From the NCBI GenBank assembly GCA_021785795.1, contig JAJYEK010000007.1:1-61126 (forward strand): a stretch of DNA of 61,126 bases, given 5' to 3'. Positions 17,543 through 26,034 of this stretch are shown one piece after another. Positions within the stretch are counted from its first letter, which is position 1, and every line of letters begins with the position of its first letter. This DNA is from Pseudomonadota bacterium (lineage in GTDB: Bacteria > Pseudomonadota > Gammaproteobacteria > Acidiferrobacterales > UBA6901). The position numbers were made by a program, and so were the translations under genes. The notes under the pieces were generated by a model. That model was given only the letters and a program-made list of their open reading frames with translations. It searched no databases and was not told the origin of the DNA.

Positions 17543-18808
17543 TCAGGCGTAGAAATCGATCAGGCCGACATGCATCGCCGTTGGTTTGGCAACGATGTCG
17601 TCCTCGGACAAGGCCGCCACGGCACGGTGCGAGGACCGGCTGTCGCCCTGTCTGGAGTTCTGCGAAAAGGAATGCTGGGAGATATCCACATTGGCAAGGT
17701 TGAGGCCATTGCTCGCAAATGCCTCGCGCAGACCCGGAATGGCCGATTGCAGGGCATCGCGAACCTCAGAATGTGTCGAGACAAACGCTACGCTCGTCTG
17801 GTCATTGCGGATGGCAATATGCACTTCAATCGGTCCAAGGTGCGGCGGATTGATGTTGAGCTGGGCAGATTGAATCCGGCCGTTGACCATCCAGACCATG
17901 CTGCTGCCCAAAGCCTGATCCCAACCTGCCTGGGTGATTGGAGGGTTGATCTGAAGCGCCGCGGCCGGATTTCCGGGTGCAGCTGTGGCCACCGGAGGCC
18001 CGGCGGCCACAGCAGACAAAACCGGTTGGAACAGATCATTTGTCGATGCCGGCTGCGTGGCCGGGTGAGCCGGCGCAGGCACCGGGTTCGCCGAAATTGC
18101 CTTCGCCTCGAGTTCCTTGGAAATGGACGCGCCCTGCGACGCCACTGCATCGTGCGCTGTATCCGTCGGCAGCACACCCGTGGTCGTAACGGACGGTCGG
18201 ACTGGGCCGCTTGCGGAGTTTCCCGCAGTGCGCGTCGCCAGAGCACCGCTCCCGACCATTGATGCGGATAGGGACGCGGGCAGCCGAACCGTTGCCGCTG
18301 CGGCCGCCTTCTGCCCAGTCTGCACCGCCGGCAAGCCGACCGACGGGCTGATTCCGGCTGCTGCCACAGTCCCCGACGGCACACCCTGCCGCGCAGACGG
18401 GCCATGGGCTGCCTGGGGCGACTGCCCCGGCGTGTGCCGAGGCACTGCCACGGCCAGTGTGCTGTCCGGCGGCATCGAATGCGGCAAGTTCTTGCCGTCG
18501 CCTGCCCCCTTGACTGCCGTCTTGCCATCCGTGACCGAACTTGCGCGCTTGACCGCCTTGCCTTCCTTTGCCGCAGGCCGTTCCGCGCCTGGATCACTGG
18601 CACAGGGAGCCGGCTGCGTGCCGCCACCCGCAGCAGACTCGGAACCGCTTGCTTGCGCGGGACTTCCGTGCACCGTGCCATGCGCTGCCAGGACAGCCGG
18701 AAATGAACTTCCGGCATCGCTGCTGCCCCCGGAAGCAGGAACCGAGGCCGGAGCTGCCGGCAGGGCGACATCGGGCCGGGACGGCGGAAGGAAGCTGGGC
18801 TGCGGCAT
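17543..18808 (-). CDS. fliK: Flagellar hook-length control protein FliK
   Basis: 421 residues from ATG at 18808, which has an AGGAG site 5 bp upstream. A longer open frame to 19039 is not supported. Residues 1-300 are low-complexity Ala/Pro/Ser/Thr, the molecular-ruler part. The C-terminal domain (about 310-400) has LNINPPHLGPIEVHI and LREAFASNGLNLANVDIS, the FliK C-terminal signature that acts on FlhB. fliK usually follows fliJ. Here about 16 kb of other genes separate them, and it has its own sigma-54 promoter. Confidence 0.92.
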   Translation of the reverse strand: MPQPSFLPPSRPDVALPAAPASVPASGGSSDAGSSFPAVLAAHGTVHGSPAQASGSESAAGGGTQPAPCASDPGAERPAAKEGKAVKRASSVTDGKTAVKGAGDGKNLPHSMPPDSTLAVAVPRHTPGQSPQAAHGPSARQGVPSGTVAAAGISPSVGLPAVQTGQKAAAAATVRLPASLSASMVGSGALATRTAGNSASGPVRPSVTTTGVLPTDTAHDAVASQGASISKELEAKAISANPVPAPAHPATQPASTNDLFQPVLSAVAAGPPVATAAPGNPAAALQINPPITQAGWDQALGSSMVWMVNGRIQSAQLNINPPHLGPIEVHIAIRNDQTSVAFVSTHSEVRDALQSAIPGLREAFASNGLNLANVDISQHSFSQNSRQGDSRSSHRAVAALSEDDIVAKPTAMHVGLIDFYA

Positions 18809-18849
18809 GGCACTCCTGTCAGATCGGCACACCAGATGGAACACTGAAA

Positions 18850-18865
18850 AGCAAGATGCGTGCCA
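18850..18865 (-). promoter_or_regulatory. Perfect-consensus sigma-54 promoter of fliK
   Basis: On the minus strand the sequence TGGCACGCATCTTGCT matches TGGCACG-N4-TTGCW at every fixed position with correct spacing. It would start transcription near 18838, about 30 nt before the fliK ATG. Confidence 0.9.
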
Positions 18866-19010
18866 AGGGCTGCCAACCCGCATTCCAGGCCGGACGTGCT
18901 TTGCAAAAAGGGCCGTCCGCATGGCTTCTGACAGAACGAACAACGACGATCGAGCGTTCGGTTGTTCGGTCACCCTGTGCCGGACCGGCAAGATCACCGC
19001 AAATGGATTA

Positions 19011-19018
19011 TTATCGGC
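19011..19018 (-). promoter_or_regulatory. Possible sigma-28 -10 element upstream of fliK
   Basis: The octamer GCCGATAA on the minus strand is the exact FliA -10 consensus. At the required 11-bp spacing the -35 octamer (GTGGTTGC) does not resemble TAAAGTTT, so this is only half a promoter. If used, it would give fliK a second, longer leader of roughly 190 nt. Confidence 0.3.
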
Positions 19019-19113
19019 TGGTGTCCGCAGCAACCACACCTCGAAACCCGGAACTTACCCTGCCCGATCGCTATCTTTGCAAGGGAAATGTCCCACTCGC
19101 CAGGAGACTGGCA

Positions 19114-19710
19114 TCACTGCGCACTGCGCGGTAGATTGATGGTATCGACAGCCCGTACCACTTCCGCGGCCACCTCGGAAATCTTGCGTCGATGCGAGCG
19201 CGCAAAAAACCGCAGAACCTCGAACGCTTCGGCCTGCGACAAACGGTGTCGTTCCATAATCACACCTATTGCCAGACTTACGCTCCTGTTCCGATTCAGT
19301 GTTTCGTTGAGATGAGACTCGGCGGCCCGGAGCCTGCGTAGTTCTGCCGCACGCACGAGCGCCGTCTCGATCGAAGGGAGTATCTGAGGAAGGTCCACGG
19401 GCTTTAGGAGATACCCGAGCGCTCCTTCACCGGCTGCCTGTCGCACGGTATCCAGATCCCCGTACGCCGACAGAAACACAAATGGAACTGCACTGCGTTC
19501 GCGCATCGCCCTGGCAGTGTCGACGCCGGACAAGCCGGGCATCCGTACGTCGAGCACCGCCAGCTCTGGCTGCCGTGCTTCGCAGATCCGGAGCGCTTCC
19601 TCGCCCGAGGACGCCTCCAGCACATCGTAGTCGGCGTGCCTGAGACCGGAACCAAGCATTGCCAGAATCAGTCGATCATCATCGACAAGAAGCACAGTGG
19701 TCTTGGGCAT
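19114..19710 (-). CDS. Response regulator with RNA-binding ANTAR output domain
   Basis: 198 residues from ATG at 19710. An upstream TTG would add 17 residues. The receiver (1-120) has LLVDDDRL, phosphorylation site Asp54 in VLDVRMPGLSG, and a YLLKP lysine. A short coiled segment (AAELRRLRAAESHLNETL) leads to the ANTAR domain (about 136-190), with SVSLAIGVIMERHRLSQAEAFEVL and ISEVAAEVV. ANTAR domains of the NasT/AmiR/EutV type bind paired hairpins in nascent RNA and prevent termination. The upstream HisKA_2 kinase (19922-21433) is the expected partner, as in EutW/EutV. Its target is unknown. fliK directly downstream is a candidate. Confidence 0.88.
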   Translation of the reverse strand: MPKTTVLLVDDDRLILAMLGSGLRHADYDVLEASSGEEALRICEARQPELAVLDVRMPGLSGVDTARAMRERSAVPFVFLSAYGDLDTVRQAAGEGALGYLLKPVDLPQILPSIETALVRAAELRRLRAAESHLNETLNRNRSVSLAIGVIMERHRLSQAEAFEVLRFFARSHRRKISEVAAEVVRAVDTINLPRSAQ

Positions 19711-19921
19711 CGCCTGGGAAATCTTTGTTGACGGTTTGGGTCGGAATTTTTGCTGCCACAACCCTTCGGCGACATATTTGCAGCTTTATGCAACCGCCGT
19801 CAATCGCCAGTCGCTGTTGCCCGAACGCCCGCGCCGGCCCGGACCATGCCGGCCAGTTCAGCGACCGGACATGAGCGAGCGCGGCGCACGAGAACCCATC
19901 TGCGGAACCGCGCGGAACATT
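19711..19921 (-). promoter_or_regulatory. Intergenic region with a possible sigma-70 promoter before the ANTAR gene
   Basis: On the minus strand a TTGACG hexamer (around 19830) is followed at about 17-18 bp by an A/T-rich stretch (GCAAATATG). This is an acceptable -35 with a poor -10. No coding region is convincing in these 211 bp, and the kinase and regulator are therefore not tightly coupled. Confidence 0.3.
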
Positions 19922-21433
19922 CTACATCAGCGTGACGTTGGGTGGCTGCAACTCCAACAGCGCCACAACTCCCCTGACATCTTCGTGAATCGAAAGACTC
20001 GCGGCCGCGCGCGGAAGCAGCGACTTCACCAACGTCAGGCCGGTGCCAAGGCCATCACCGGCTGCAAAATCGAATCCGCTCGGGAGCCGGGCACCGAGAT
20101 TGGCGATCCGCACCCAGGCGCAGGCACCATCGTGATCCACCATCACGCGCAACATTGCCCTCGCCGCACCGTGCCCGCTGTGCTTGACTGCATTGAACAC
20201 CAGCTCGTTCACGGTCAGGGCAATCGGAACGGCCTCCTTTTGCGACAGCAGCACCGGACGGGCGAGCACCCTTTCAAGTTCGGGCTTTACCGAAACTCCG
20301 GTCAGATCGGCCGCGGCGCGGCAAATGGCCTCCACCATGTCACATAGCCGCACGCCGTCACCGGCCTCCCGACCCTGAAGCCCGTGCACCATCGCGATGG
20401 CGTTGACCCGGGATATCGCCCCTTCGAGCGGCGCCGTGACTTCCGGATGCTCAATGGCGTGCTGGCGCAGCAGCCCCACGACACCCTGCAGATTGTTCTT
20501 GATGCGGTGATGCACTTCACGGATCAGGGTATCCCGCTGGAATTTCTCGGCCTCCAGCCGGCTGTGCTCGGCAAACTTGCGGCTGGTGATGTCCTCGACC
20601 AGATAGGCAAGACGATAGGCCTTGCCTATCTGATCACGGACCGGAAATGTCCGGGCCCACATCCACCGCACCGTATCGTCTGGCAGCAGAATGCGGAATT
20701 CGAGATTGAAGGGGTGCCGCTCATCCTGTCTGCCGTGCTCCGTTGCGACCCGTTCGCCGTCATCGGGATGCACATAGCGGAGAAAGTCTGCCGGATCCTT
20801 GTATAGCAGGTTCCGCGGACGCCCCCACATGCGTTCATAGGACGGGCTGACGTAAATCATGCGGTCACGCTGCAGGTCGCGTACAAAAAATACCTCATGT
20901 ATGTTTTCCGCAATCTCGCGGAACAGCTCTTCGCTCTGGCGGAGAGCCTCCTCCATAAAAATGAGCTTGTTGACCTCGCGGACAACAGGGTTCCCTGTGC
21001 CCCAGCCGGCCGCGTCAGCCGCCGATTCCAGACTTCCCGCCGATTCGAGTGGCGAAGCCGGGTACGGCAGATACCGGCGTATTGCCGCGCCGAGCCTTCC
21101 CAAATCATTCATAGGGACACTGGCGTCCACATCATCGATGAATTCGCCCAGGAGGCGGCTCGCGTCCGACATATCGCAGACGAGCGCTATCACCGGCCGC
21201 CGGAAACCGGCCGAACGGACTGCCCGGAGCACATCTTTAGCGCCGGGGGCGCTGGCCATCAGATCGATCAGCGCGACGTCCCATTCTCTGTCCGAACGGA
21301 TCACGCCGACCGCGTCGGGAGATGAAATTTGCAGGCAGCGCGGCGCGAATCCGTCGGTGGCGAGCGCCTCGCAAACCGGGCCTCCTACGTGAGAACGGAC
21401 AGACACCAGCAGGACATTCAAGGGAATAGGCAC
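19922..21433 (-). CDS. PAS sensor histidine kinase of the HisKA_2 family with N-terminal receiver-like domain
   Basis: 503 residues, GTG start with an AGGAAA ribosome site. Residues 1-120 fold like a receiver, with Asp57 in ALIDLMAS at the phosphorylation position, but the acidic pair near the N-terminus is missing, so it may be a pseudo-receiver. A PAS domain (about 165-285) has ENIHEVFFVRD and an LEFRILLPDDTVRW core with a PAC segment. The HisKA_2 dimerisation motif REVHHRIKNNLQGVVGLL has His308 as phosphoacceptor. A HATPase domain (NELVFNAVKHSGHG, GDGLGTGLTLVKSLL) completes it. There is no membrane span, so it is cytoplasmic. Kinases of this family often pair with ANTAR regulators, and one is encoded next. 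Confidence 0.88.
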   Translation of the reverse strand: MPIPLNVLLVSVRSHVGGPVCEALATDGFAPRCLQISSPDAVGVIRSDREWDVALIDLMASAPGAKDVLRAVRSAGFRRPVIALVCDMSDASRLLGEFIDDVDASVPMNDLGRLGAAIRRYLPYPASPLESAGSLESAADAAGWGTGNPVVREVNKLIFMEEALRQSEELFREIAENIHEVFFVRDLQRDRMIYVSPSYERMWGRPRNLLYKDPADFLRYVHPDDGERVATEHGRQDERHPFNLEFRILLPDDTVRWMWARTFPVRDQIGKAYRLAYLVEDITSRKFAEHSRLEAEKFQRDTLIREVHHRIKNNLQGVVGLLRQHAIEHPEVTAPLEGAISRVNAIAMVHGLQGREAGDGVRLCDMVEAICRAAADLTGVSVKPELERVLARPVLLSQKEAVPIALTVNELVFNAVKHSGHGAARAMLRVMVDHDGACAWVRIANLGARLPSGFDFAAGDGLGTGLTLVKSLLPRAAASLSIHEDVRGVVALLELQPPNVTLM

Positions 21434-21494
21434 GGCGATTTCCTGCGGTCTTCGTCTGGGACGGTGCTTCGATTTCGCATACGCAATCCTTAAA

Positions 21495-24191
21495 TTAGGA
21501 AGCCGTGCGCAGGCTTCTCCGGCGCTGGGTCCGCACCCTGCTCGACTTCATCCACTCGAGGAACTGGGCCTGGATGGCGTCGGAAAACGTGTGGATCTGG
21601 TCGGCCTTTACCTTTAGCTCGCCCGCATCTGATTTGCCAGACAGCTTGATGCGCCCCGCGGTCCGCACCGTCTTGTGCAGTCGGTCGTGGAGCCTGCGAA
21701 TCGAATTGATGCGCGGATGATCCGGAAACCGGCTTGCGCCCTCACCATCGAGCCATCGCCCGAGATCACATAGACGTTCGGCATTCGCATCCAGCAGATG
21801 TTCCGGAAATGCAACATTCGGATCGGTCAACGCCACGGAGATCCGTCGCGCGCCTTGCACATGAGATAGCATAACGATCATCATGCCATAATCCTCGGGA
21901 CGCCATGGCAGGTCTAGCCATGCGGCCCAGGTGGGGTCGCCTTCATAGCCCTGCGCCCAGCCGGGAAGGGAATCCGGCGGCATAGGTCTGGCAATCGCAT
22001 AGCCCTGCGCCCGCCGGCAGCCGAATCGCACCAGCATGGAGCCGTGTTCGGAGCTTTCCACGCCCTCCCCCACCACCTCTAGCCCCATCAGCCGGCCTGC
22101 GGTAACCACGCTGGCAACGATGGCAGCATCCTTTGGATTTTCAAGTATGTCGCGCACAAATCCCCGATCGATCTTGATCGTGTCGGCCGGAAGCACTTGC
22201 AGATAGCTGAGCGGTGCATTGCCGGTACCGAAATCATCAAGCGCCACGCTTACCCCCAGACGCCTGCAAGCCGACAGTACGGTCTGCGCCAATTGCAGAT
22301 CCGTGATGGCAGTGGTTTCGGTTACCTCGAGTTCCAGCCTTTCTGCAGGAAAGACGTGCCTGGCAAGCGCATTTTGCAAATCCTCCAGAAATTCGGGAGC
22401 CAGCAGGTGACGCGTGCTGATGTTTACCGCCAGCCGCAGCGATAGCCCTCGCGCCTGCCATGCCGACGCATCCGAGAGCGCCCGATCCAGGACATATTGT
22501 CCGACCTGTCTGGCCATGGGGCCTTCTTCGATCGCATCCAGAAACTCCCCCGGTGCAATAAGTCCTCGAACGGGATGATTCCACCGCAACAGTGCTTCGG
22601 CAGCCAGAACGTTGCCGGTAGCCATATCGACCTGAGGCTGATAATGCAGAACCAGGTCTCCCTGGGAAACGGCCTGACGCAGTTCATGACTGACATGAGA
22701 CTGCCATTCCGATTCATCGGACGGATTCACGGAATAAAGCGTGGCACGGTCGCCTCCGCCACGCTTGGATGAATACATGGCCATATCCGCATGCCGCAGG
22801 AGGGTCTCCGCGTCCCCTTTGTCCAGCGGGAAAAGCGTGAATCCGATACTTGCCGAGACGCCGTATCGGCCTGAATTCCCGGTGATGGGGGTCTTCAAAA
22901 CCTGAAGCATGCGATCCAGTATTGCCTCGACCGCATAGACATTGTCCAGATTGTCGGCCAGCAAGCCGAACTCGTCCCCACCCAGGCGCGCCAGGGTGTC
23001 TGTCGGACGCATGACCGACCGCAGGCGCGCGGCTACTTCCGCCAGCACCTCGTCACCCACCTTGTGGCCATAGCTGTCGTTAATGGGCTTGAAACCATCC
23101 AGATCGATGACCCCGATTGCGAGCAGCCGCGTCCTGCGATCTGCACCGGCCAGCATATGATTCAGGCGGTCATAGAACAGAGTGCGGTTTGGCAGGCCGG
23201 TCAGCGGATCCTTCAGGCTCTGGTTGCGCAATTTGAGCATCAGGTCACCGAATTGCGAAAAGGCCTGGAAATGGCCGAAGCCGATGCGGCTGAAATAATT
23301 TGCCGAGTCGGTGGCAAAAATGCCGACCCCGGTGTGGCCGCTCTCGGATTCTCCGAACGGGAACAGACCGACTTCCTTCGCAGCCTCCGGCAGATGCGCC
23401 TGCATCCATTCAAGCCCGGCTATACCGCGCGCCGGAAGCACAAGCGGCCGCCTGGCGTACAGTGCTCGACGGCAGATATTATCAGGGTGCAGCAGGACAA
23501 CCGGGTCGGGTTCACGGTCGCCCTGCGAGCCGGCAATGAAGTTCAATCCCAGCTCGCCGGTTCCTGGTGATATCGTGGCGGTCCAGGCCGCCACGATATG
23601 GGTGTCGCCGCCGACCAGCGCGCGGCACATACGGCGCATGAAGCTGTCCCATGTGCCGTTGGGCTGTTCCATCAGAATGGTGCTGATCAGGACGCGGCTC
23701 AGCGCCTCACGCACCCCGTCATCCCGAGATTGGGCGCTGGCGTAGCCCTGGAGCTGCAAACATAGGTCTGCGAGGACTAGTTTCGACAGTATCTGACGCA
23801 GGCGCGGGCGATCGCGGGATGGTACTTCCGCCGAATCCCCGAGTTCGTCGAATCGCTGCCAGTACAGAGCATAGCCCCCGGTGACCCACGCCGGCTCGAT
23901 ACCCGCCCGATGGTGAATATCGCCCAGGCGCTTGAGATCAGACTGATACCGAGCATCGAAGCGGTCAGTCAGGAGGCGCCGGAAATGCCGCGCCTGCTGG
24001 TTGAGCAGCATGTCGAACTGCTCCGGGACCAGATCTTCCAGGAAGGCCTTGGTCTCTGGCTGGCGGGAGAGAAAGGCGTAAAATTCCTCTGCAAACCGGT
24101 CGGCGCACTGGCCGACCAGCGGCAGATAGCGTCCGAGAAAGTCGAAGTCCTCGGCTCTGAGGTCAAGAAACCGCAAAATGGAATCAGGCAT
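21495..24191 (-). CDS. Globin-coupled GGDEF-EAL protein with C-terminal CZB zinc-binding domain
   Basis: 898 residues from ATG at 24191. A GTG at 24245 would add 18. Domains: sensor globin (5-150) with the proximal-His motif LGDIHHRAGIEPAW (His93); a GAF-like region (165-320); GGDEF (325-485) with intact GGDEF at 404-408 and an I-site RxxD (395-398); EAL (500-745) with EAL at 532-534, EVTET, LDDFGTG, IKIDRGF and GEGVES, all expected catalytic positions. The tail (760-860) fits a CZB domain: His777, Cys808 in CDLGRW, His835 and His839, with spacings 31, 27 and 4 that match the Zn ligands of E. coli DgcZ. It probably makes or degrades c-di-GMP in response to O2 and zinc/redox. Which activity dominates cannot be told. 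Confidence 0.87.
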   Translation of the reverse strand: MPDSILRFLDLRAEDFDFLGRYLPLVGQCADRFAEEFYAFLSRQPETKAFLEDLVPEQFDMLLNQQARHFRRLLTDRFDARYQSDLKRLGDIHHRAGIEPAWVTGGYALYWQRFDELGDSAEVPSRDRPRLRQILSKLVLADLCLQLQGYASAQSRDDGVREALSRVLISTILMEQPNGTWDSFMRRMCRALVGGDTHIVAAWTATISPGTGELGLNFIAGSQGDREPDPVVLLHPDNICRRALYARRPLVLPARGIAGLEWMQAHLPEAAKEVGLFPFGESESGHTGVGIFATDSANYFSRIGFGHFQAFSQFGDLMLKLRNQSLKDPLTGLPNRTLFYDRLNHMLAGADRRTRLLAIGVIDLDGFKPINDSYGHKVGDEVLAEVAARLRSVMRPTDTLARLGGDEFGLLADNLDNVYAVEAILDRMLQVLKTPITGNSGRYGVSASIGFTLFPLDKGDAETLLRHADMAMYSSKRGGGDRATLYSVNPSDESEWQSHVSHELRQAVSQGDLVLHYQPQVDMATGNVLAAEALLRWNHPVRGLIAPGEFLDAIEEGPMARQVGQYVLDRALSDASAWQARGLSLRLAVNISTRHLLAPEFLEDLQNALARHVFPAERLELEVTETTAITDLQLAQTVLSACRRLGVSVALDDFGTGNAPLSYLQVLPADTIKIDRGFVRDILENPKDAAIVASVVTAGRLMGLEVVGEGVESSEHGSMLVRFGCRRAQGYAIARPMPPDSLPGWAQGYEGDPTWAAWLDLPWRPEDYGMMIVMLSHVQGARRISVALTDPNVAFPEHLLDANAERLCDLGRWLDGEGASRFPDHPRINSIRRLHDRLHKTVRTAGRIKLSGKSDAGELKVKADQIHTFSDAIQAQFLEWMKSSRVRTQRRRSLRTAS

Positions 24192-24481
24192 CGTTGTGAA
24201 CCAGCAGCATCCGGCCAGGCGCCGCGCTGGGATTCCTGCAGCCACGCCTGACCGATCCGATTGACCTCATTGCCGGCTGCGGCTCTCAGACTGTCCTAAC
24301 GACATTTCCGACCCTTCCAGTATCTCGTTCAAGGAGCACACAGTGGTGCCGAAGCGGGCATCCGCGGCGCAATGCCAGATCTGAACCGCTCCCGAGCCAA
24401 TACAGCACCTGTTCCTGTCACACGACATTTCGCACTGCCACAATGCCGAGACACTCTGTCGTGCCTGACTAGATGCGGAAT

Positions 24482-24787
24482 TCATGCGATATCGAACAGC
24501 CGGTCGAACGCGGCGATCGCCAGAATCCTGCTGATATCCGGCCGGCAATTGGCAATCCGCACTTTCCCGCCTTCCTCACCCACGTGCTCGCGCAACAACA
24601 GCAACATGCCGAGGGCAGAGCTGTCCATATAATCGGCATCCTTCAGATCGACCACATAGCGGCACTGGTTCTTCGAGAAATCCCGATACGCCGCCCTGAA
24701 GTCGCGGTACAAGCCAAAATCGAACCGTCCAATAACGGCTATTGTCCTGGCGCTACCGTCCGCGGACGGCTGTGCAATTACCGGCAT
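24482..24787 (-). CDS. STAS-domain protein (anti-anti-sigma/SpoIIAA-like), second copy
   Basis: 101 residues from ATG at 24787, placed 8 bp after an AGGAG site. An ATG 6 bp upstream sits too close to that site. The fold shows an N-terminal strand-rich part (IAVIGRFDFGLYRDFRAAY), then YVVDLKDADYMDSSALGMLL with the conserved DSS containing the usual phosphorylatable serine, and VRIANCRPDISRIL. No anti-sigma kinase or PP2C phosphatase partner is in the window. It is the last gene of the chemotaxis-like operon, following the receptor-like gene by 16 bp. Confidence 0.85.
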   Translation of the reverse strand: MPVIAQPSADGSARTIAVIGRFDFGLYRDFRAAYRDFSKNQCRYVVDLKDADYMDSSALGMLLLLREHVGEEGGKVRIANCRPDISRILAIAAFDRLFDIA

Positions 24788-24803
24788 GATCATTGCTCCT
24801 GCT

Positions 24804-26021
24804 TCAAAACAGCTCCACGCCGCCAGCCGCAAGGGACTGCTGGTTTGCCGCGCGATGGCGGTCAGCATCCCACTGGGTACGTATACGCGCGATCCCCTCA
24901 CTGAGCCTCCGCATGACCGGGCCGAGATCGGGACGGACTCCTCCCGCATTGCTCCCGACTGCCTCCAGCGCCGGACCGATCTCCGAAAACAGATCGGTCA
25001 CTCTGTCCAGATGCTTGTTCGCGTGATCCAGTACCTGCGTGGCGATATCGCTGAACTGCAGTGAACGCACTGCCAGCCCGGCGCTGCGATCGATCTCAGC
25101 GGTGATGTCGGAAATTTCCGACAGCGTTCGCGCCACGCGCTCGCTGATGGCGCTGTTGCTTGCAAGCATCTCTTCCACCTGGGCCTTCGACTGTATGGCA
25201 ACACTCATGTCCTTGGACGCCATAGACTTCACCGCGCTTCTCGCCATCTCGATGTTTTCCATGGCGCTGCCCACCACCTGGCGAATCTGATCATTGAACC
25301 GATTGGAATGCTGCGAAAGCTTGCGGACTTCGTCGGCCACCACGGCGAATCCGCGACCGTACTCACCAGCGTGCGCCGCTTCAATCGCCGCGTTCAGCGC
25401 CAGGAGATTCGTCTGGTCCGCAATGGCCTTGACGTCAGAGAGCAGCAAGGCTATCTGCTCCATCTTCGCCGCCGTATCGTCAATGCGGTGCATGACCCGC
25501 ATGCTTTCCTTGCTGGTGAAAACGATGTTTTCGATGAAATAGCTCAGCAGTTTGTCGGTTTCTGTGGCGAACTCCCGGAATCTGAGAGCCCGGCCGTCTT
25601 GCGCCCGCGCCGCCCCTCCCATCTCATCGATCAGCGACATCACCAGCTTCTGCTGGGCTTTCGTCTGGCCATCGAGACTGCGAAAACTGTCGGTCAGCTT
25701 CCCCGATGCATCCCGTACGAGGCCGTCCACCTGACGCAGGCCGCCGGCCACCTCATTGGCTTCGACACGGGCTGCGCTCCTGATTTCAGCGAACAGCTGC
25801 CGTATGCCGGCATCCGCTTCTTTCATCGCCGCATTCCCGTTCTCAAACGACGTCCGAAGCCGGTCGGAGCGCGATGCCACATACAGGGCATTCCCGATCC
25901 ACGCCGTAATGAGCATCATAAAAAGCGCCGCGTCGTAGCCGCGCAGCGCGTAGTGCAGTACAAGGACGCCGCAGCTTGCCGCAAGGGCCGGCCAGTTTTC
26001 CCGAATGAACCTCGCTATCAT
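24804..26021 (-). CDS. Chemoreceptor-like protein with short membrane N-terminus
   Basis: 405 residues. Two hydrophobic segments near the N-terminus (about 10-45: [17 protein letters not shown] and [18 protein letters not shown]) have almost no periplasmic loop, and no HAMP domain is obvious. The second half carries an MCP signalling hairpin with the highly conserved tip-adjacent segments [20 protein letters not shown] and [15 protein letters not shown]. It lacks a C-terminal CheR-docking pentapeptide. It could be a membrane or cytosolic sensor for the second CheA/CheW set. Its position after cheB and before a STAS gene is like other F7/alternative clusters. Confidence 0.85.
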   Translation of the reverse strand: MIARFIRENWPALAASCGVLVLHYALRGYDAALFMMLITAWIGNALYVASRSDRLRTSFENGNAAMKEADAGIRQLFAEIRSAARVEANEVAGGLRQVDGLVRDASGKLTDSFRSLDGQTKAQQKLVMSLIDEMGGAARAQDGRALRFREFATETDKLLSYFIENIVFTSKESMRVMHRIDDTAAKMEQIALLLSDVKAIADQTNLLALNAAIEAAHAGEYGRGFAVVADEVRKLSQHSNRFNDQIRQVVGSAMENIEMARSAVKSMASKDMSVAIQSKAQVEEMLASNSAISERVARTLSEISDITAEIDRSAGLAVRSLQFSDIATQVLDHANKHLDRVTDLFSEIGPALEAVGSNAGGVRPDLGPVMRRLSEGIARIRTQWDADRHRAANQQSLAAGGVELF

Positions 26022-26034
26022 TCCCGTTTCCCCG

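Larger units (their letters stand above)
18809..19113 (-). other. Intergenic region between the ANTAR regulator and fliK
   Basis: These 305 bp have no convincing gene. They hold the perfect sigma-54 promoter (18850-18865) and further upstream a sigma-28-like -10 octamer (19011-19018). A small stem (GCCAG/CTGGC, 19099-19112) lies at the end of the ANTAR gene but has no T-run, so I do not call a terminator. Confidence 0.6.

Noticed and set aside
17543..19039. Longer version of FliK starting at 19039.
   Set aside because: The extra 77 residues are not FliK-like and would include the perfect sigma-54 promoter. The ATG at 18808 has a good ribosome site.
19077..19095. Sigma-54-like sequence (TGGGACATTTCCCTTGC on the minus strand) at the end of the ANTAR gene.
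   Set aside because: The distance between GG and GC is 11-12 bases where 10 is required, and a perfect site lies nearby at 18850-18865.
24267..24548. A 93-codon minus-strand frame between the second STAS gene and the globin-GGDEF-EAL gene.
   Set aside because: It overlaps the end of the STAS gene in another frame, has no recognisable domain and no good ribosome site. I treat the 290 bp between the two genes as spacer without a visible feature.
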